Shown here: piece by piece, positions 19,703 to 30,148 of the stretch
Layout: the number at the start of each line of letters is the position of its first letter
Numbering within the stretch: position 1 is the stretch's first letter
NCBI RefSeq assembly: GCF_029839275.1
Contig: NZ_JAOCAH010000002.1
Location: 248,001 to 312,000, forward strand
DNA length: 64,000 nt
Reading direction: 5' to 3'
Source of the DNA: Pseudomonas sp. GD03944
GTDB lineage: Bacteria; Pseudomonadota; Gammaproteobacteria; Pseudomonadales; Pseudomonadaceae
Made by a program: the position numbers and the translations under genes
Notes under the pieces: generated by a model
What the model was told of the DNA's origin: nothing
Database searches by the model: none
The model's input: the letters and a program-made list of their open reading frames with translations, nothing else

Positions 19703-19739
19703 AAAAAGCTGCAAGCGGATCATCACCCGGCTTGCAGCT
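19703..19739 (-). terminator. Terminator-like hairpin between mreB and mreC
   Basis: AGCTGCAAGC and GCTTGCAGCT pair over 10 perfect base pairs around a 13-base loop, and the - strand continues in TTTTT at 19707-19703. It lies about 190 bases after the mreB stop. It looks like an intrinsic terminator or attenuator that would make mreB more abundant than mreCD. Confidence 0.75.
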
Positions 19740-19927
19740 CAGTGGTCGTACGAAAAGCATCGTGCGGTGGCCGGGCCCGGCAGAAATCAGCTGGGATGCG
19801 CACTGTACATGAACATCCCCCAGCTTCGCTCCCCCGTGAACGCTGCACCGGCGACCTGTCGCCAGAGGGTGCAGCACACCGAGCGCAGTCACTTCCCGTA
19901 TCGGGCCAGGGACCGTAAGCGGACGCC

Positions 19928-21204
<1,277 letters not shown>

Positions 21205-21492
21205 ATGGCGCTTGACCGCTCCGACGTGGAGAAAATTGCCCACCTGGCCCGCCTGGGCCTGAATGACGGCGATGTTCCGGCTACCACCGACACCCTCAAC
21301 AACATCCTCGGCCTGATCGACCAGATGCAGGCCGTCGACACCACCGGCATCGCGCCCCTGGCCCACCCCCTGGAAGCCACCCAACGCCTGCGTGCCGACG
21401 CCGTTGCCGAAGAAAACCACCGCGATGCCTACCAGGCCATCGCCCCGGCCGTGGAAAACGGCCTGTACCTGGTTCCGAAAGTCATCGAGTAA
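21205..21492 (+). CDS. gatC: Asp-tRNA(Asn)/Glu-tRNA(Gln) amidotransferase subunit C
   Basis: Stabilising belt of the GatCAB complex, which amidates misacylated Asp-tRNA(Asn) or Glu-tRNA(Gln). The 95-residue protein has the GatC pattern [18 protein letters not shown] and ends [16 protein letters not shown] (21196-21201) lies 3-8 bases before the ATG at 21205, which I prefer to the ATG at 21193. It is 15 bases from gatA; the three gat genes form one operon. Confidence 0.96.
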   Translation: MALDRSDVEKIAHLARLGLNDGDVPATTDTLNNILGLIDQMQAVDTTGIAPLAHPLEATQRLRADAVAEENHRDAYQAIAPAVENGLYLVPKVIE

Positions 21493-21507
21493 GGGAAAGC
21501 GCACGCC

Positions 21508-22959
21508 ATGCATCAATTGACCCTGGCCGAGATCGCCCGCGGACTCGCCGACAAACAGTTTTCCGCCGAAGAACTGACCCGCAGCCTGCTGGCCCGCATC
21601 CAGCAGCTCGACCCGCAGCTCAACAGCTTCATCACTGTCACCGAAGAACTGGCCCTCGACCAGGCCAAGGCCGCCGACGCCCGTCGCGCCGCTGGCGAGA
21701 ACGGCGCCCTGCTCGGCGCGCCGATCGCCCACAAGGACCTGTTCTGCACCAACGGCGTGCTGACCAGCTGTGGCTCGAAGATCCTCACCGGCTTCAAGGC
21801 CCCCTACGACGCCACCGTGGTCGAGAAGCTGGCCACCGCCGGCAGCGTCACCCTGGGCAAGCTGAACATGGACGAATTCGCCATGGGGTCGGCCAACGAG
21901 TCCAGCCACTACGGCGCCGTGAAAAACCCCTGGGACCTGACCCGCGTACCGGGCGGCTCCTCGGGCGGCTCGGCCGCAGCCGTCGCCGCGCGCCTGCTGC
22001 CCGCTGCCACCGGCACCGACACCGGCGGCTCGATCCGCCAGCCGGCGGCCCTGACCAACCTCACCGGGATCAAGCCGACCTACGGCCGCGTGTCGCGCTG
22101 GGGCATGATCGCCTACGCCTCCAGCCTCGACCAGGGTGGCCCGCTGGCCCGCACCGCCGAGGATTGCGCGCTGATGTTGCAGGCCATGGCCGGTTTCGAC
22201 CCCAAGGACTCCACCAGCGTCGACCAGCCGGTCGATGACTACCTCGCCGCCCTGAGCCAGCCCTTGGCCGGCCTGCGCATCGGCCTGCCGAAGGAATACT
22301 TCGGCGCCGGCCTGGACGCCCGCATCGGCGAGAAGGTCATGGCCGTGGTCGAGGCGCTGAAAAAGCTCGGCGCCACCGTCAAGGACATCAGCCTGCCGAA
22401 CATGCAGCACGCCATCCCGGCCTACTACGTGATCGCCCCGGCCGAAGCCAGCTCCAACCTGTCGCGCTTCGACGGCGTGCGTTTCGGCTACCGCTGCGAG
22501 AACCCGAAAGACCTGCAGGACCTGTACAAGCGTTCCCGTGGTGAAGGCTTCGGTGCGGAAGTGAAGCGCCGCATCATGGTCGGCACCTACGCGCTGTCAG
22601 CCGGCTACTACGACGCCTACTACCTGAAGGCGCAGAAGATCCGCCGCCTGATCAAGAACGACTTCGTCGCCGCCTTCAACGAGGTGGACGTGATCCTCGG
22701 CCCGACCACGCCGAACCTGGCCTGGAAACTGGGCGAGAAGAACGCCGATCCGGTTTCTGCGTACCTGGAAGACATCTACACCATCACCGCCAACCTCGCC
22801 GGCATTCCCGGCCTGTCGATGCCAGCTGGCTTCGTCGACGGCCTGCCGGTCGGCGTGCAACTGCTGGGCAACTACTTCCAGGAAGGTCGCCTGCTCAACG
22901 TCGCGCACCAGTACCAGCAGGTCAGCGACTGGCACAAACAAGCACCGAGCGGATTCTGA
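21508..22959 (+). CDS. gatA: Asp-tRNA(Asn)/Glu-tRNA(Gln) amidotransferase subunit A
   Basis: Amidase subunit that releases ammonia from glutamine or asparagine. The 483-residue protein carries the amidase signature with the Ser-cisSer-Lys triad: K in [10 protein letters not shown], and the serines in [14 protein letters not shown] and [23 protein letters not shown] lies about 11 bases before the ATG. It is followed by gatB after 14 bases. Confidence 0.98.
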   Translation: MHQLTLAEIARGLADKQFSAEELTRSLLARIQQLDPQLNSFITVTEELALDQAKAADARRAAGENGALLGAPIAHKDLFCTNGVLTSCGSKILTGFKAPYDATVVEKLATAGSVTLGKLNMDEFAMGSANESSHYGAVKNPWDLTRVPGGSSGGSAAAVAARLLPAATGTDTGGSIRQPAALTNLTGIKPTYGRVSRWGMIAYASSLDQGGPLARTAEDCALMLQAMAGFDPKDSTSVDQPVDDYLAALSQPLAGLRIGLPKEYFGAGLDARIGEKVMAVVEALKKLGATVKDISLPNMQHAIPAYYVIAPAEASSNLSRFDGVRFGYRCENPKDLQDLYKRSRGEGFGAEVKRRIMVGTYALSAGYYDAYYLKAQKIRRLIKNDFVAAFNEVDVILGPTTPNLAWKLGEKNADPVSAYLEDIYTITANLAGIPGLSMPAGFVDGLPVGVQLLGNYFQEGRLLNVAHQYQQVSDWHKQAPSGF

Positions 22960-22973
22960 GGAAGGGTTACGAC

Positions 22974-24422
22974 ATGCAATGGGAAACAGTGATCGGGCTC
23001 GAGATCCACGCTCAGCTCAGCACCCAATCGAAGATTTTCTCGGCCAGCGCCACCACCTTCGGCGCCGAGCCCAACACCCAGGCCAGCTTGGTCGACCTCG
23101 GCATGCCCGGCACCCTGCCGGTGCTCAATGCCGAAGCCGTGCGCATGGCCTGCCAGTTCGGACTGGCGATTGACGCCGAGATCGCCGAGCGCAACGTTTT
23201 CGCCCGCAAGAACTACTTCTACCCAGACCTGCCGAAGGGCTACCAGACCAGCCAGATGGATCACCCCATCGTCGGCAAGGGTTTCCTCGACATCACCCTG
23301 GAAGACGGCACCGTCAAGCGCATCGGCATCACCCGCGCGCACCTGGAAGAAGACGCCGGCAAGAGCCTGCACGAAGACTTCCACGGCATGAGCGGCATCG
23401 ACCTGAACCGCGCCGGCACGCCGCTGCTGGAAATCGTCTCCGAGCCGGACATCCGTTCGGCCAAGGAAGCGGTCGCCTACGTCAAGGCCATCCACGCCCT
23501 GGTGCGCTACCTGGGCATCTGCGACGGCAACATGGCCGAAGGCTCGCTGCGCTGCGACTGCAACGTGTCGGTACGCCCCAAGGGCCAGGCCGAGTTCGGC
23601 ACCCGTGCCGAGATCAAGAACGTCAACTCCTTCCGCTTCATCGAGAAAGCCATCAACCATGAAGTGCAGCGCCAGATCGACCTGATCGAGGACGGCGGCA
23701 AGGTGGTCCAGGAAACCCGCCTGTACGACCCGAACAAAGACCAGACCCGCTCCATGCGCAGCAAGGAAGAAGCCAACGACTACCGTTACTTCCCCTGCCC
23801 CGACCTGCTGCCGGTGGTGATCGAGCAGAGTTTCCTCGACCAGTTGCGCGCCGGCCTGCCGGAGCTGCCGCCGCAGAAGCGCGAGCGTTTCGAGAGCCAG
23901 TTCGGCCTGTCCACCTACGACGCCAGCGTATTGAGCGCGAGCCGCGAGCTGGCCGACTACTTCGAAGCGGTCAATGCGGCCTGCGGCGACGCCAAGCTGG
24001 CGGCCAACTGGGTGATGGGCGAGCTGTCCAGCCTGCTCAACAAGGACAACCTGGAAATCGACCAGTCGCCGGTGTCCGCCGAGCAGCTGGGCGGGATGAT
24101 CCTGCGCATCAAGGACAACACCATCAGCGGCAAGATCGCCAAGATGGTCTTCGAGGCCTTGGCGGCCGGCGAAGGCGCCACCGCCGATGAGGTGATCGAG
24201 AAGAAGGGCCTCAAGCAGGTCACCGACTCCGGCGCCATCGAAGCGATGCTCGACGAGGTCCTGGCGGCCAATGCCGAGCAGGTCGAACAGTACCGTGCCA
24301 GCGACGAAGCCAAGCGCGGCAAGATGTTTGGCTTCTTCGTCGGGCAGGCCATGAAAGCCTCCAAGGGCAAGGCCAACCCGGGGCAAGTGAACGAACTGCT
24401 GAAGAAGAAGCTCGAAGGCTGA
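22974..24422 (+). CDS. gatB: Asp-tRNA(Asn)/Glu-tRNA(Gln) amidotransferase subunit B
   Basis: Binds tRNA and activates the misacylated amino acid with ATP before amidation. The 482-residue protein begins [20 protein letters not shown], contains the kinase-like cradle (FPDLPKGYQ type motif [12 protein letters not shown]), and ends with the tail/YqeY domain ([18 protein letters not shown]). GGAAGGG lies before the ATG. A strong terminator follows at 24440-24463. Confidence 0.98.
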   Translation: MQWETVIGLEIHAQLSTQSKIFSASATTFGAEPNTQASLVDLGMPGTLPVLNAEAVRMACQFGLAIDAEIAERNVFARKNYFYPDLPKGYQTSQMDHPIVGKGFLDITLEDGTVKRIGITRAHLEEDAGKSLHEDFHGMSGIDLNRAGTPLLEIVSEPDIRSAKEAVAYVKAIHALVRYLGICDGNMAEGSLRCDCNVSVRPKGQAEFGTRAEIKNVNSFRFIEKAINHEVQRQIDLIEDGGKVVQETRLYDPNKDQTRSMRSKEEANDYRYFPCPDLLPVVIEQSFLDQLRAGLPELPPQKRERFESQFGLSTYDASVLSASRELADYFEAVNAACGDAKLAANWVMGELSSLLNKDNLEIDQSPVSAEQLGGMILRIKDNTISGKIAKMVFEALAAGEGATADEVIEKKGLKQVTDSGAIEAMLDEVLAANAEQVEQYRASDEAKRGKMFGFFVGQAMKASKGKANPGQVNELLKKKLEG

Positions 24423-24439
24423 GGCCTTTGCCAGACAGA

Positions 24440-24466
24440 CAACGCCGGGCTTGCCCGGCGTTGTTT
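24440..24466 (+). terminator. Terminator of gatCAB
   Basis: CAACGCCGGG-cttg-CCCGGCGTTG stem of 10 bp followed by TTTC, 18 bases after the gatB stop. Confidence 0.8.
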
Positions 24467-24505
24467 CGAGTGGATGGCCATCGGGACACATGACGTGGAG
24501 TCGAC

Positions 24506-24880
24506 ATGCGTGCACTTTCCCTGCTACTGGTTTGCCTGGCGCTGCTGCTGAGCGGTTGCGCCAGTTCCCGCTACAGCCTCGACGGCACCAGCGCCGAAGG
24601 CCAGGCGTCCTATTACGGCGCCCGTCACCACGGCAACAAGACCGCCAGCGGCGAGCGCTTTGACCAGAACGCGCTGACCGCCGCGCACCGCACCCTGCCC
24701 TTCGGCACCCGCGTGCAGGTGACCAACCTGAACAACGGCAGGACGGTGGTGGTGCGCATCAACGACCGCGGCCCCTTCGCCAAGGGCCGCATCATCGACC
24801 TGTCACGACGGGCGGCGGAGCAGATCGACATGATTCGCTCCGGCATCGTCCCGGTACGTCTCCAACCATTGACGGACTGA
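24506..24880 (+). CDS. RlpA-like septal lipoprotein, DPBB domain only
   Basis: Small lipoprotein with a double-psi beta-barrel. The first 20 residues are a type II signal with lipobox LLSGC (C18). The remaining part carries the RlpA motifs [33 protein letters not shown] and [17 protein letters not shown]; the His and Asp of these match residues needed for lytic transglycosylase activity in P. aeruginosa RlpA. At 124 residues it lacks the SPOR domain that carries full RlpA to the septum, so its location and whether it cuts naked glycan are uncertain. GGAG lies 6 bases before the ATG. Confidence 0.88.
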   Translation: MRALSLLLVCLALLLSGCASSRYSLDGTSAEGQASYYGARHHGNKTASGERFDQNALTAAHRTLPFGTRVQVTNLNNGRTVVVRINDRGPFAKGRIIDLSRRAAEQIDMIRSGIVPVRLQPLTD

Positions 24881-24961
24881 TTCACCCCACGGTGATCGAT
24901 CCGCACCACTGATGGCGCGGCGCCAAGCGTCAAACTGGCCATTTTTCGGGGGAACCCTGTC

Positions 24962-26071
24962 ATGACCGCAACAACCTTTATCTACCTGATCGCCGGCCTG
25001 GTGCTGCTTGTGGCCGGCGCAGAGGTGCTGGTACGAGGCGCCGCCCGCCTGGCTGCACAATTCGGCATACCACCTCTGATCATCGGCCTGACTGTGGTGG
25101 CCTTCGGCACCAGCGCACCGGAAACGGCGGTCAGCGTCCAGGCCGCGCTCGACGGCAGCGGCGACCTTGCCATCGGCAACGTGGTCGGCAGCAACATCGC
25201 CAACGTCCTGCTGATCCTTGGCGCGACAGCGCTGATCGCGCCGCTGATCGTGTCCCGGCAACTGATCCGCCTGGACGTGCCAATCATGATCGGCGCCAGC
25301 CTGCTGGCCTACGCCCTGGCCTGGGACGGTAGCTTGAGCCGCCTGGACGGCGCCCTGCTGTTCGCCGGCATCCTCGGCTATACCGTTTTCCTGGTCATCA
25401 GCAGTCGCCGCGAGAAAGCCGCGGGCAACGACGACGAATTCACCCAGGAATTCGGGCTCCATGAAAAACCCAGGCCTTACGCCTGGCTGATCAACCTGGG
25501 ACTGGTGGTCATCGGCTTGGTCCTGCTGGTGGCCGGTTCCAACTTTCTGGTCGAAGGCGCTGTCGCCCTGGCCCGCGCCCTGGGTCTTTCGGAGTTGATC
25601 ATCGGCCTGACCGTGGTCGCCGTCGGCACGTCACTGCCGGAACTGGCGACCTCGCTGCTCGCGGCGATCAAGGGCGAACGCGATATCGCGGTGGGCAATA
25701 TCGTAGGCAGCAACATCTTCAACCTGCTGTGCGTACTCGGCCTGGCCTCGCTCATCTCCCCTCTGCCGATCTCCGTATCGCCGAATGCCCTGGCCTTCGA
25801 CTTCCCGGTAATGATCGCCGTCGCGGTGGCCTGCCTGCCGATATTTTTCTCGGGTTTTCGCATCAACCGCTGGGAAGGGCTGCTGTTCCTCGGCTATTAC
25901 GCGGCCTACACCCTTTACCTGGTGCTGTTCGCCACCGGCCGCCCTGCCGCCCAGACATTCGCCGCCGCCATGATTGGCTACGTGCTCCCACTGACGGCCG
26001 TGACCCTGGTCGTGATAGCCGGCCGCGCCTGGCACCGGCAACGCAACACCCACGATGAGACAGGTTCCTGA
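24962..26071 (+). CDS. CaCA family Ca2+/cation antiporter (YrbG-like)
   Basis: Inner-membrane sodium/calcium exchanger family protein. The 369 residues form two inverted repeats of about five membrane segments; each alpha repeat is clear: GLTVVAFGTSAPETAVS with GNVVGSNIANVLLILG, and GLTVVAVGTSLPELATS with GNIVGSNIFNLLCVLG. The ion is likely Ca2+ but Na+, K+ or H+ coupling cannot be read. GGGGGAA lies before the ATG. It stands alone, 81 bases after the RlpA-like gene. Confidence 0.92.
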   Translation: MTATTFIYLIAGLVLLVAGAEVLVRGAARLAAQFGIPPLIIGLTVVAFGTSAPETAVSVQAALDGSGDLAIGNVVGSNIANVLLILGATALIAPLIVSRQLIRLDVPIMIGASLLAYALAWDGSLSRLDGALLFAGILGYTVFLVISSRREKAAGNDDEFTQEFGLHEKPRPYAWLINLGLVVIGLVLLVAGSNFLVEGAVALARALGLSELIIGLTVVAVGTSLPELATSLLAAIKGERDIAVGNIVGSNIFNLLCVLGLASLISPLPISVSPNALAFDFPVMIAVAVACLPIFFSGFRINRWEGLLFLGYYAAYTLYLVLFATGRPAAQTFAAAMIGYVLPLTAVTLVVIAGRAWHRQRNTHDETGS

Positions 26072-26134
26072 GGGGCGAGCCCAACCTGACAGCGCGGTCG
26101 GGCGTTCAGACGCAGCCCTGAACGCCCAACCGCG

Positions 26135-27076
26135 CTAGATCCAGCCCGCCCACTGCAACAGCAGCAGGCCGACGTTGGTGGTGACCACCGCCGCCAGGGT
26201 GGTGATCACGATGATCACCGCGGCCAGCTCGTGGTTGCCATTCACTGCCCGGGCCATGACGTAGCTGGCCGCCGCCGTCGGGCTGGCGAAATAGAGGAAG
26301 AGAATCGCCAGGTCCGCATCGCGGAAACCCCACGCCCATGCCCCCAGGGTCGAAAGCAACGGCAGCCAGACCATTTTCATCAGGCTGGAGCTGAGGGCGA
26401 TGCCGCTGCTGGCACGCAGCGACGCCAAAGTCAGGGTGCCGCCGATGCAGATCAGCGCCAGCGGCAGGGTCATCTGCGCGAAGTACTCGCCGGACACCAG
26501 CAGCCAGTCAGGCAGCGGAATCTGCCAGTAGGCGATCGGCATCGCCGCCAGCACGCCGATGATCAGCGGGTTGTTGAAGATGCTCTTGCAGATCGCCCAA
26601 GGACTGGATTTCACGTCCGGGCTGTAGATCGCCAGGACGATCGACGACAGGGTGTTGTAGCAGAGGATCACCACGCCGCCGAGCACCGCCCCCACCGACA
26701 GGCCGTAGTCGCCGTACATGCTGGTGGCCAGGGCCAGGCCGACGATGCCGTTGTTGCCGCGAAACGCGCCCTGAGTGTAGATGCCGCGATCGACCAGCGG
26801 GCAGCGCCAGACCGCCCAGGCCCAGGCGATGGCGAAACACACCAGGGTCGCCAGCACGAAATAGATGATCAGCTCGGGCTGCAGCGCGGTGCTCAGGTCC
26901 GCCTTGACGATACCGAGGAACAGCAGGGTCGGCATGGTGCCGCGAAACACCAGGGACGACGCCGTGTTGATGAAGTTGGTATCGATCCAGCCCAGGCGGC
27001 GCAACGCGACGCCCAGGAAGAGCATGGAAAAGACCGGTGCGGTGATCGCGAGGGTTTGCTGAGCGACAGCGAGCAT
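26135..27076 (-). CDS. AEC (auxin efflux carrier) family transporter
   Basis: Inner-membrane carrier of the AEC family, whose bacterial members move malate, malonate and similar acids. The 313-residue protein has about ten hydrophobic segments and the conserved central G-N-N-G motif (AFRGNNGIVGLALATSMYG). AGGGGC lies 6 bases before the ATG. It lies 119 bases after roxR on the same strand; whether it is read from the rox transcript is open. Substrate unknown. Confidence 0.88.
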   Translation of the reverse strand: MLAVAQQTLAITAPVFSMLFLGVALRRLGWIDTNFINTASSLVFRGTMPTLLFLGIVKADLSTALQPELIIYFVLATLVCFAIAWAWAVWRCPLVDRGIYTQGAFRGNNGIVGLALATSMYGDYGLSVGAVLGGVVILCYNTLSSIVLAIYSPDVKSSPWAICKSIFNNPLIIGVLAAMPIAYWQIPLPDWLLVSGEYFAQMTLPLALICIGGTLTLASLRASSGIALSSSLMKMVWLPLLSTLGAWAWGFRDADLAILFLYFASPTAAASYVMARAVNGNHELAAVIIVITTLAAVVTTNVGLLLLQWAGWI

Positions 27077-27195
27077 GGCAGCCCCTGAACAGGCAGTTTG
27101 CTTAGGAGACTAATGATAGCAAGGGAAATGACCGCCGGGTCTGGCCTGGCGATCGGAGCGGATATTTAATCCGATTTCGTCGACAGCGCCCGCCG

Positions 27196-27756
27196 TCAGC
27201 GACGGACCGGGCGCTTCTGCAGCTTGCGCTGCAAGGTCCGGCGGTGCATGCCCAGGGCCCGTGCCGTGGCGGAGATATTGCCTTCGTGCTCGGCCAGTAC
27301 ACGCTGGATGTGCTCCCACTGCAGGCGGTCCACCGACATCGGGTTTTCCGGCACCAGGGTGTCGAGGTCGGCATGCTGGGTCAGCAGCGCCGCCAGCACG
27401 TCGTCGGCGTCCGCCGGCTTGCACAGGTAGTTGCAGGCGCCCCGCTTGATCGCCTCCACCGCCGTGGCGATGCTCGAATAGCCGGTGAGGATGACCACGC
27501 GCATCTCGGCATCGAGCTCCAGCAGCTTGGGCAGCAGCACCAGGCCCGAGTCGCCGTCCATTTTCAGGTCGACCACGGCGTAGTCCGGCAGGTCCTGCTC
27601 GGCCATGCTCAGGCCTTCTTCCGCCGACCCGGCGATCGACACGCGCAGGCCCCGCCGGCTCATGGCCCGCGCCATGACACGGGTGAAGGTCGGATCGTCG
27701 TCGACCAGCAACAGGTGCGGTTGCTCTTCGCCTTCGAACAGAACGTCTTCGCTCAT
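27196..27756 (-). CDS. roxR: Redox response regulator RoxR (RegA/PrrA family)
   Basis: Response regulator that in Pseudomonas controls terminal oxidases, including the cyanide-insensitive oxidase. The 186-residue protein has a receiver domain with D63 (YAVVDLKMDGD) and a Fis-type HTH at the end (HEGNISATARALGMHRRTLQRKLQKRP), which is nearly invariant in the RegA/PrrA/ActR group. Start MSEDVLFEGEEQPH; the frame is open further up but only over roxS. It starts 13 bases after the roxS stop. Confidence 0.94.
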   Translation of the reverse strand: MSEDVLFEGEEQPHLLLVDDDPTFTRVMARAMSRRGLRVSIAGSAEEGLSMAEQDLPDYAVVDLKMDGDSGLVLLPKLLELDAEMRVVILTGYSSIATAVEAIKRGACNYLCKPADADDVLAALLTQHADLDTLVPENPMSVDRLQWEHIQRVLAEHEGNISATARALGMHRRTLQRKLQKRPVRR

Positions 27757-27769
27757 ACTGAATACTTCC

Positions 27770-29023
27770 TCAGGGTCTGCCATAGACACGCGGCAATTTG
27801 AGCTCGGTGAGCGTGCCGCCTTCTTCATGGTTATACAGCTTTACCGTGCCGCCGGCACGGGTGACGCTGGCCTGGCTGAGAAACAGCCCCAGGCCGAACC
27901 CCTTGCCCTTGGTGGTGAAAAACGGCCGGCCGAGCTGCTCGGCGATGGCCAGCGGCACGCCGGCGCCGAAGTCGCGAATGCACAGACGCAGCCACTGGTG
28001 ATCCCAGTCCAGGCGGATGTCCAGCTTGTCCGGGCAGGCATCGGCGGCGTTGTTCAGCAGGTTGAGCAGCGCCTGGGTCAGGTCGGCCGGCGGCATCAGC
28101 CGCGGCGGCGTACCCTGGCCCAGGCACTGGTAACGGTAGCTGGCCTCGGGGCGCATCAGGTGCCAGCGGTTGAGGGTGGTTTCCAGCCACTCCACCGACG
28201 ACTGCTCGACCACCGCCTGGCGCCGGTCGGCCTCGGCGGCACGCACCAGTTGCTGCAGGGTGTCCTTGCACAGCTTCACCTGCTCCTGCAGCACCGCCAG
28301 GTCTTCCTGCAACAGCGGATCACGGTGCTCGCGGCGCAACTCCTTGATCAGCACACTCATGGTCGCCAGCGGCGTACCCAGTTCATGGGCGGCACCGGCA
28401 GCCTGGGTGGCGACGGCCAGCAACTGCTGGTCACGCAGTCCTTCCTCGCGACGCTCGGCGCGCTGCTCTTCCTGACGGCGCAACTCTTCAGCCATGCGCG
28501 CGACGAAAAAGGTGATCAGCGCCGCGGCCAGGGCAAAGCTCAGCCACATGCCGTAGATCAGCAGGCTCTCGCGGGGGCCGGTCGGCAGCTCCAGCGGGTG
28601 CGACCACACCAGCAGCAGGGTGTAGCCCGCCAGCGCCAGGCCCGACAATGTGATGGTGTAGAACCACGGCAGCGTCGCCGCAGCGATGGTCAGCGGCACC
28701 AGGTAATAGGACACGAAGGGGTTGGCGGAACCGCCCGAGTAGTAGAGCAAGGCGCTGTGGATCACCAGGTCCAGGCCCAGTTGCACGGCGTACTCCTGCT
28801 CGGTGACCGGCCACGGGCCGCGCAGGCGCAGTGCCGTCAGCAGGCACAGCACCAGGGAAACGCCGAGGGTCAGGCTCAGCTCCTGCCACGGCAGCGGCAA
28901 CAGGCCCGATTTGTAGGCGAGCCCCACCGAACCGGCTTGAGCGGCCAGCACCAGGATACGAATAAGGGTCAGACGCCATAGATTTTGTCGACTGGCCGAC
29001 AATAACTGCACAGGTGCGAGCAT
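27770..29023 (-). CDS. roxS: Redox sensor histidine kinase RoxS (RegB/PrrB family)
   Basis: Membrane kinase that senses the respiratory chain and phosphorylates RoxR. The 417-residue protein has six membrane segments in the first 180 residues, the quinone-binding GGxxNPF motif (GGSANPFVSYYLVP, about 97-110), H-box GAAHELGTPLATM with H213, and the ATPase boxes LLNLLNNAADACP and GKGFGLGLFLSQ. Start MLAPVQLLSASRQ with GGAGAGCTT before it. It is divergent from the SIMPL gene (192 bases between starts). Confidence 0.94.
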   Translation of the reverse strand: MLAPVQLLSASRQNLWRLTLIRILVLAAQAGSVGLAYKSGLLPLPWQELSLTLGVSLVLCLLTALRLRGPWPVTEQEYAVQLGLDLVIHSALLYYSGGSANPFVSYYLVPLTIAAATLPWFYTITLSGLALAGYTLLLVWSHPLELPTGPRESLLIYGMWLSFALAAALITFFVARMAEELRRQEEQRAERREEGLRDQQLLAVATQAAGAAHELGTPLATMSVLIKELRREHRDPLLQEDLAVLQEQVKLCKDTLQQLVRAAEADRRQAVVEQSSVEWLETTLNRWHLMRPEASYRYQCLGQGTPPRLMPPADLTQALLNLLNNAADACPDKLDIRLDWDHQWLRLCIRDFGAGVPLAIAEQLGRPFFTTKGKGFGLGLFLSQASVTRAGGTVKLYNHEEGGTLTELKLPRVYGRP

Positions 29024-29215
29024 AAGCTCTCCGAAAAGGCGTGTTGGCCGAGCCTGGCGAGTATAACCAAACGCGGCCGCGGCCTTCCGCCGCTGCGTCA
29101 ACAGGCCGCAGCGAAAATTATTCGGAAAAAAAAGAACCCGGTTTAACCCCGACGGTCATTTGCCTTCGTCTACCGTCAGGAAATGGCCAGATCGGCCACC
29201 AGAAAGGAGCTTCAC

Positions 29216-29926
29216 ATGCACGCCATGACCCGCCTCGCCACCGCCTTCGCCCTGGCCGCCGCCACCTTCGGCAGCAGCGCCCTGCTCGCCGACGAAGCGC
29301 GCTACAACCAGGTCGCCCTGCGCGCCGAAGTGAGCCAGGAAATCGCCCATGACCTCATGCACGTCACCCTCTACAGCGAGTCGCAGAACGAGGACGCCGC
29401 CAAGCTGGCCGCCGAGATCACCAACACCCTGAACGCCGGCCTGACCCAGGCCCGCGCGGTCAAGGGCATCACCGTGGCCCTGGGCAGCCGTCACAGCTAC
29501 CCGGTCTACGACGACAAGGGCCAGACCATCACCGCCTGGCGCGAGCGTGGCGAAATCCGCCTGGAAAGCGCCGACTTCGCTGCCCTCTCGACCCTCACCG
29601 GCAAGATGCTCAAGACCCTGAAGATGGGCGGCATGAACTTCAGCATCGCCTCGCCGACCCGCAAGACCCACGAGGACGCGCTGCTCAAGGATGCGGTCAA
29701 CGCCTTCAAGGCCCGCGCCCAGCTGGCCACCGACGCCCTGGGCGGCAGCGGTTACAAGCTGGTCAGCCTCAACCTCAACAGCGGTGGCTTCCAGCCGCCG
29801 ATGCCGATGCGCATGAACGCCATGAAGGCTGAAATGATGGACGGTGGTGCCTCGCCGCAGATCGAGGCCGGCACCAGCCAGGTCACCGTCAACGCCGATG
29901 GCGTGATCGAAGTGCAGATGCCCTGA
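29216..29926 (+). CDS. SIMPL (DUF541) periplasmic protein
   Basis: Exported SIMPL-domain protein of unknown activity; relatives such as YggE reduce oxidative stress. The 236-residue product has a signal peptide (TRLATAFALAAATFGSSALLA, cut near residue 24) and the domain from NQVALRAEVSQEIAHDLMHVTLYSE to the C-terminus. AAAGGAG lies 6 bases before the ATG at 29216. It stands between roxS and the dipeptide transporter and is followed by a strong hairpin, so it is probably monocistronic. Confidence 0.88.
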   Translation: MHAMTRLATAFALAAATFGSSALLADEARYNQVALRAEVSQEIAHDLMHVTLYSESQNEDAAKLAAEITNTLNAGLTQARAVKGITVALGSRHSYPVYDDKGQTITAWRERGEIRLESADFAALSTLTGKMLKTLKMGGMNFSIASPTRKTHEDALLKDAVNAFKARAQLATDALGGSGYKLVSLNLNSGGFQPPMPMRMNAMKAEMMDGGASPQIEAGTSQVTVNADGVIEVQMP

Positions 29927-29946
29927 GTCCTGCCCTGAAAAAGCAC

Positions 29947-29975
29947 AGCGCCGCTATCGGGGCGATAGCGGCGCT
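29947..29975 (+). terminator. Terminator-like hairpin after the SIMPL gene
   Basis: AGCGCCGCTATCG-ggg-CGATAGCGGCGCT, a perfect 13-bp stem 20 bases after the stop. The + side has no T-run; the - side continues TGCTTTTTC. Confidence 0.65.
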
Positions 29976-30148
29976 ATGCCAGCTTCTGCGGGAAAATTTT
30001 CAGATATGCGACAGGGACGTACAGCCGCGTTACAGATACTAGACTGAACCCCACTTGCCGCTTTACGGCGGCACATGCCGTGCATAGTTTCATCCGAGGT
30101 TTCCACAAGAAGCCCCTCACCGAGAACCACAATAAACATGAGGTCACT

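Noticed and set aside
19672..19726. ATG at 19726 as the mreC start
   Set aside because: It lies in the loop of a strong hairpin and has no ribosome-binding site, and it adds 18 residues not expected in MreC.
22872..24515. 547-codon open frame on - opposite gatB
   Set aside because: Antisense shadow; composition typical of shadows.
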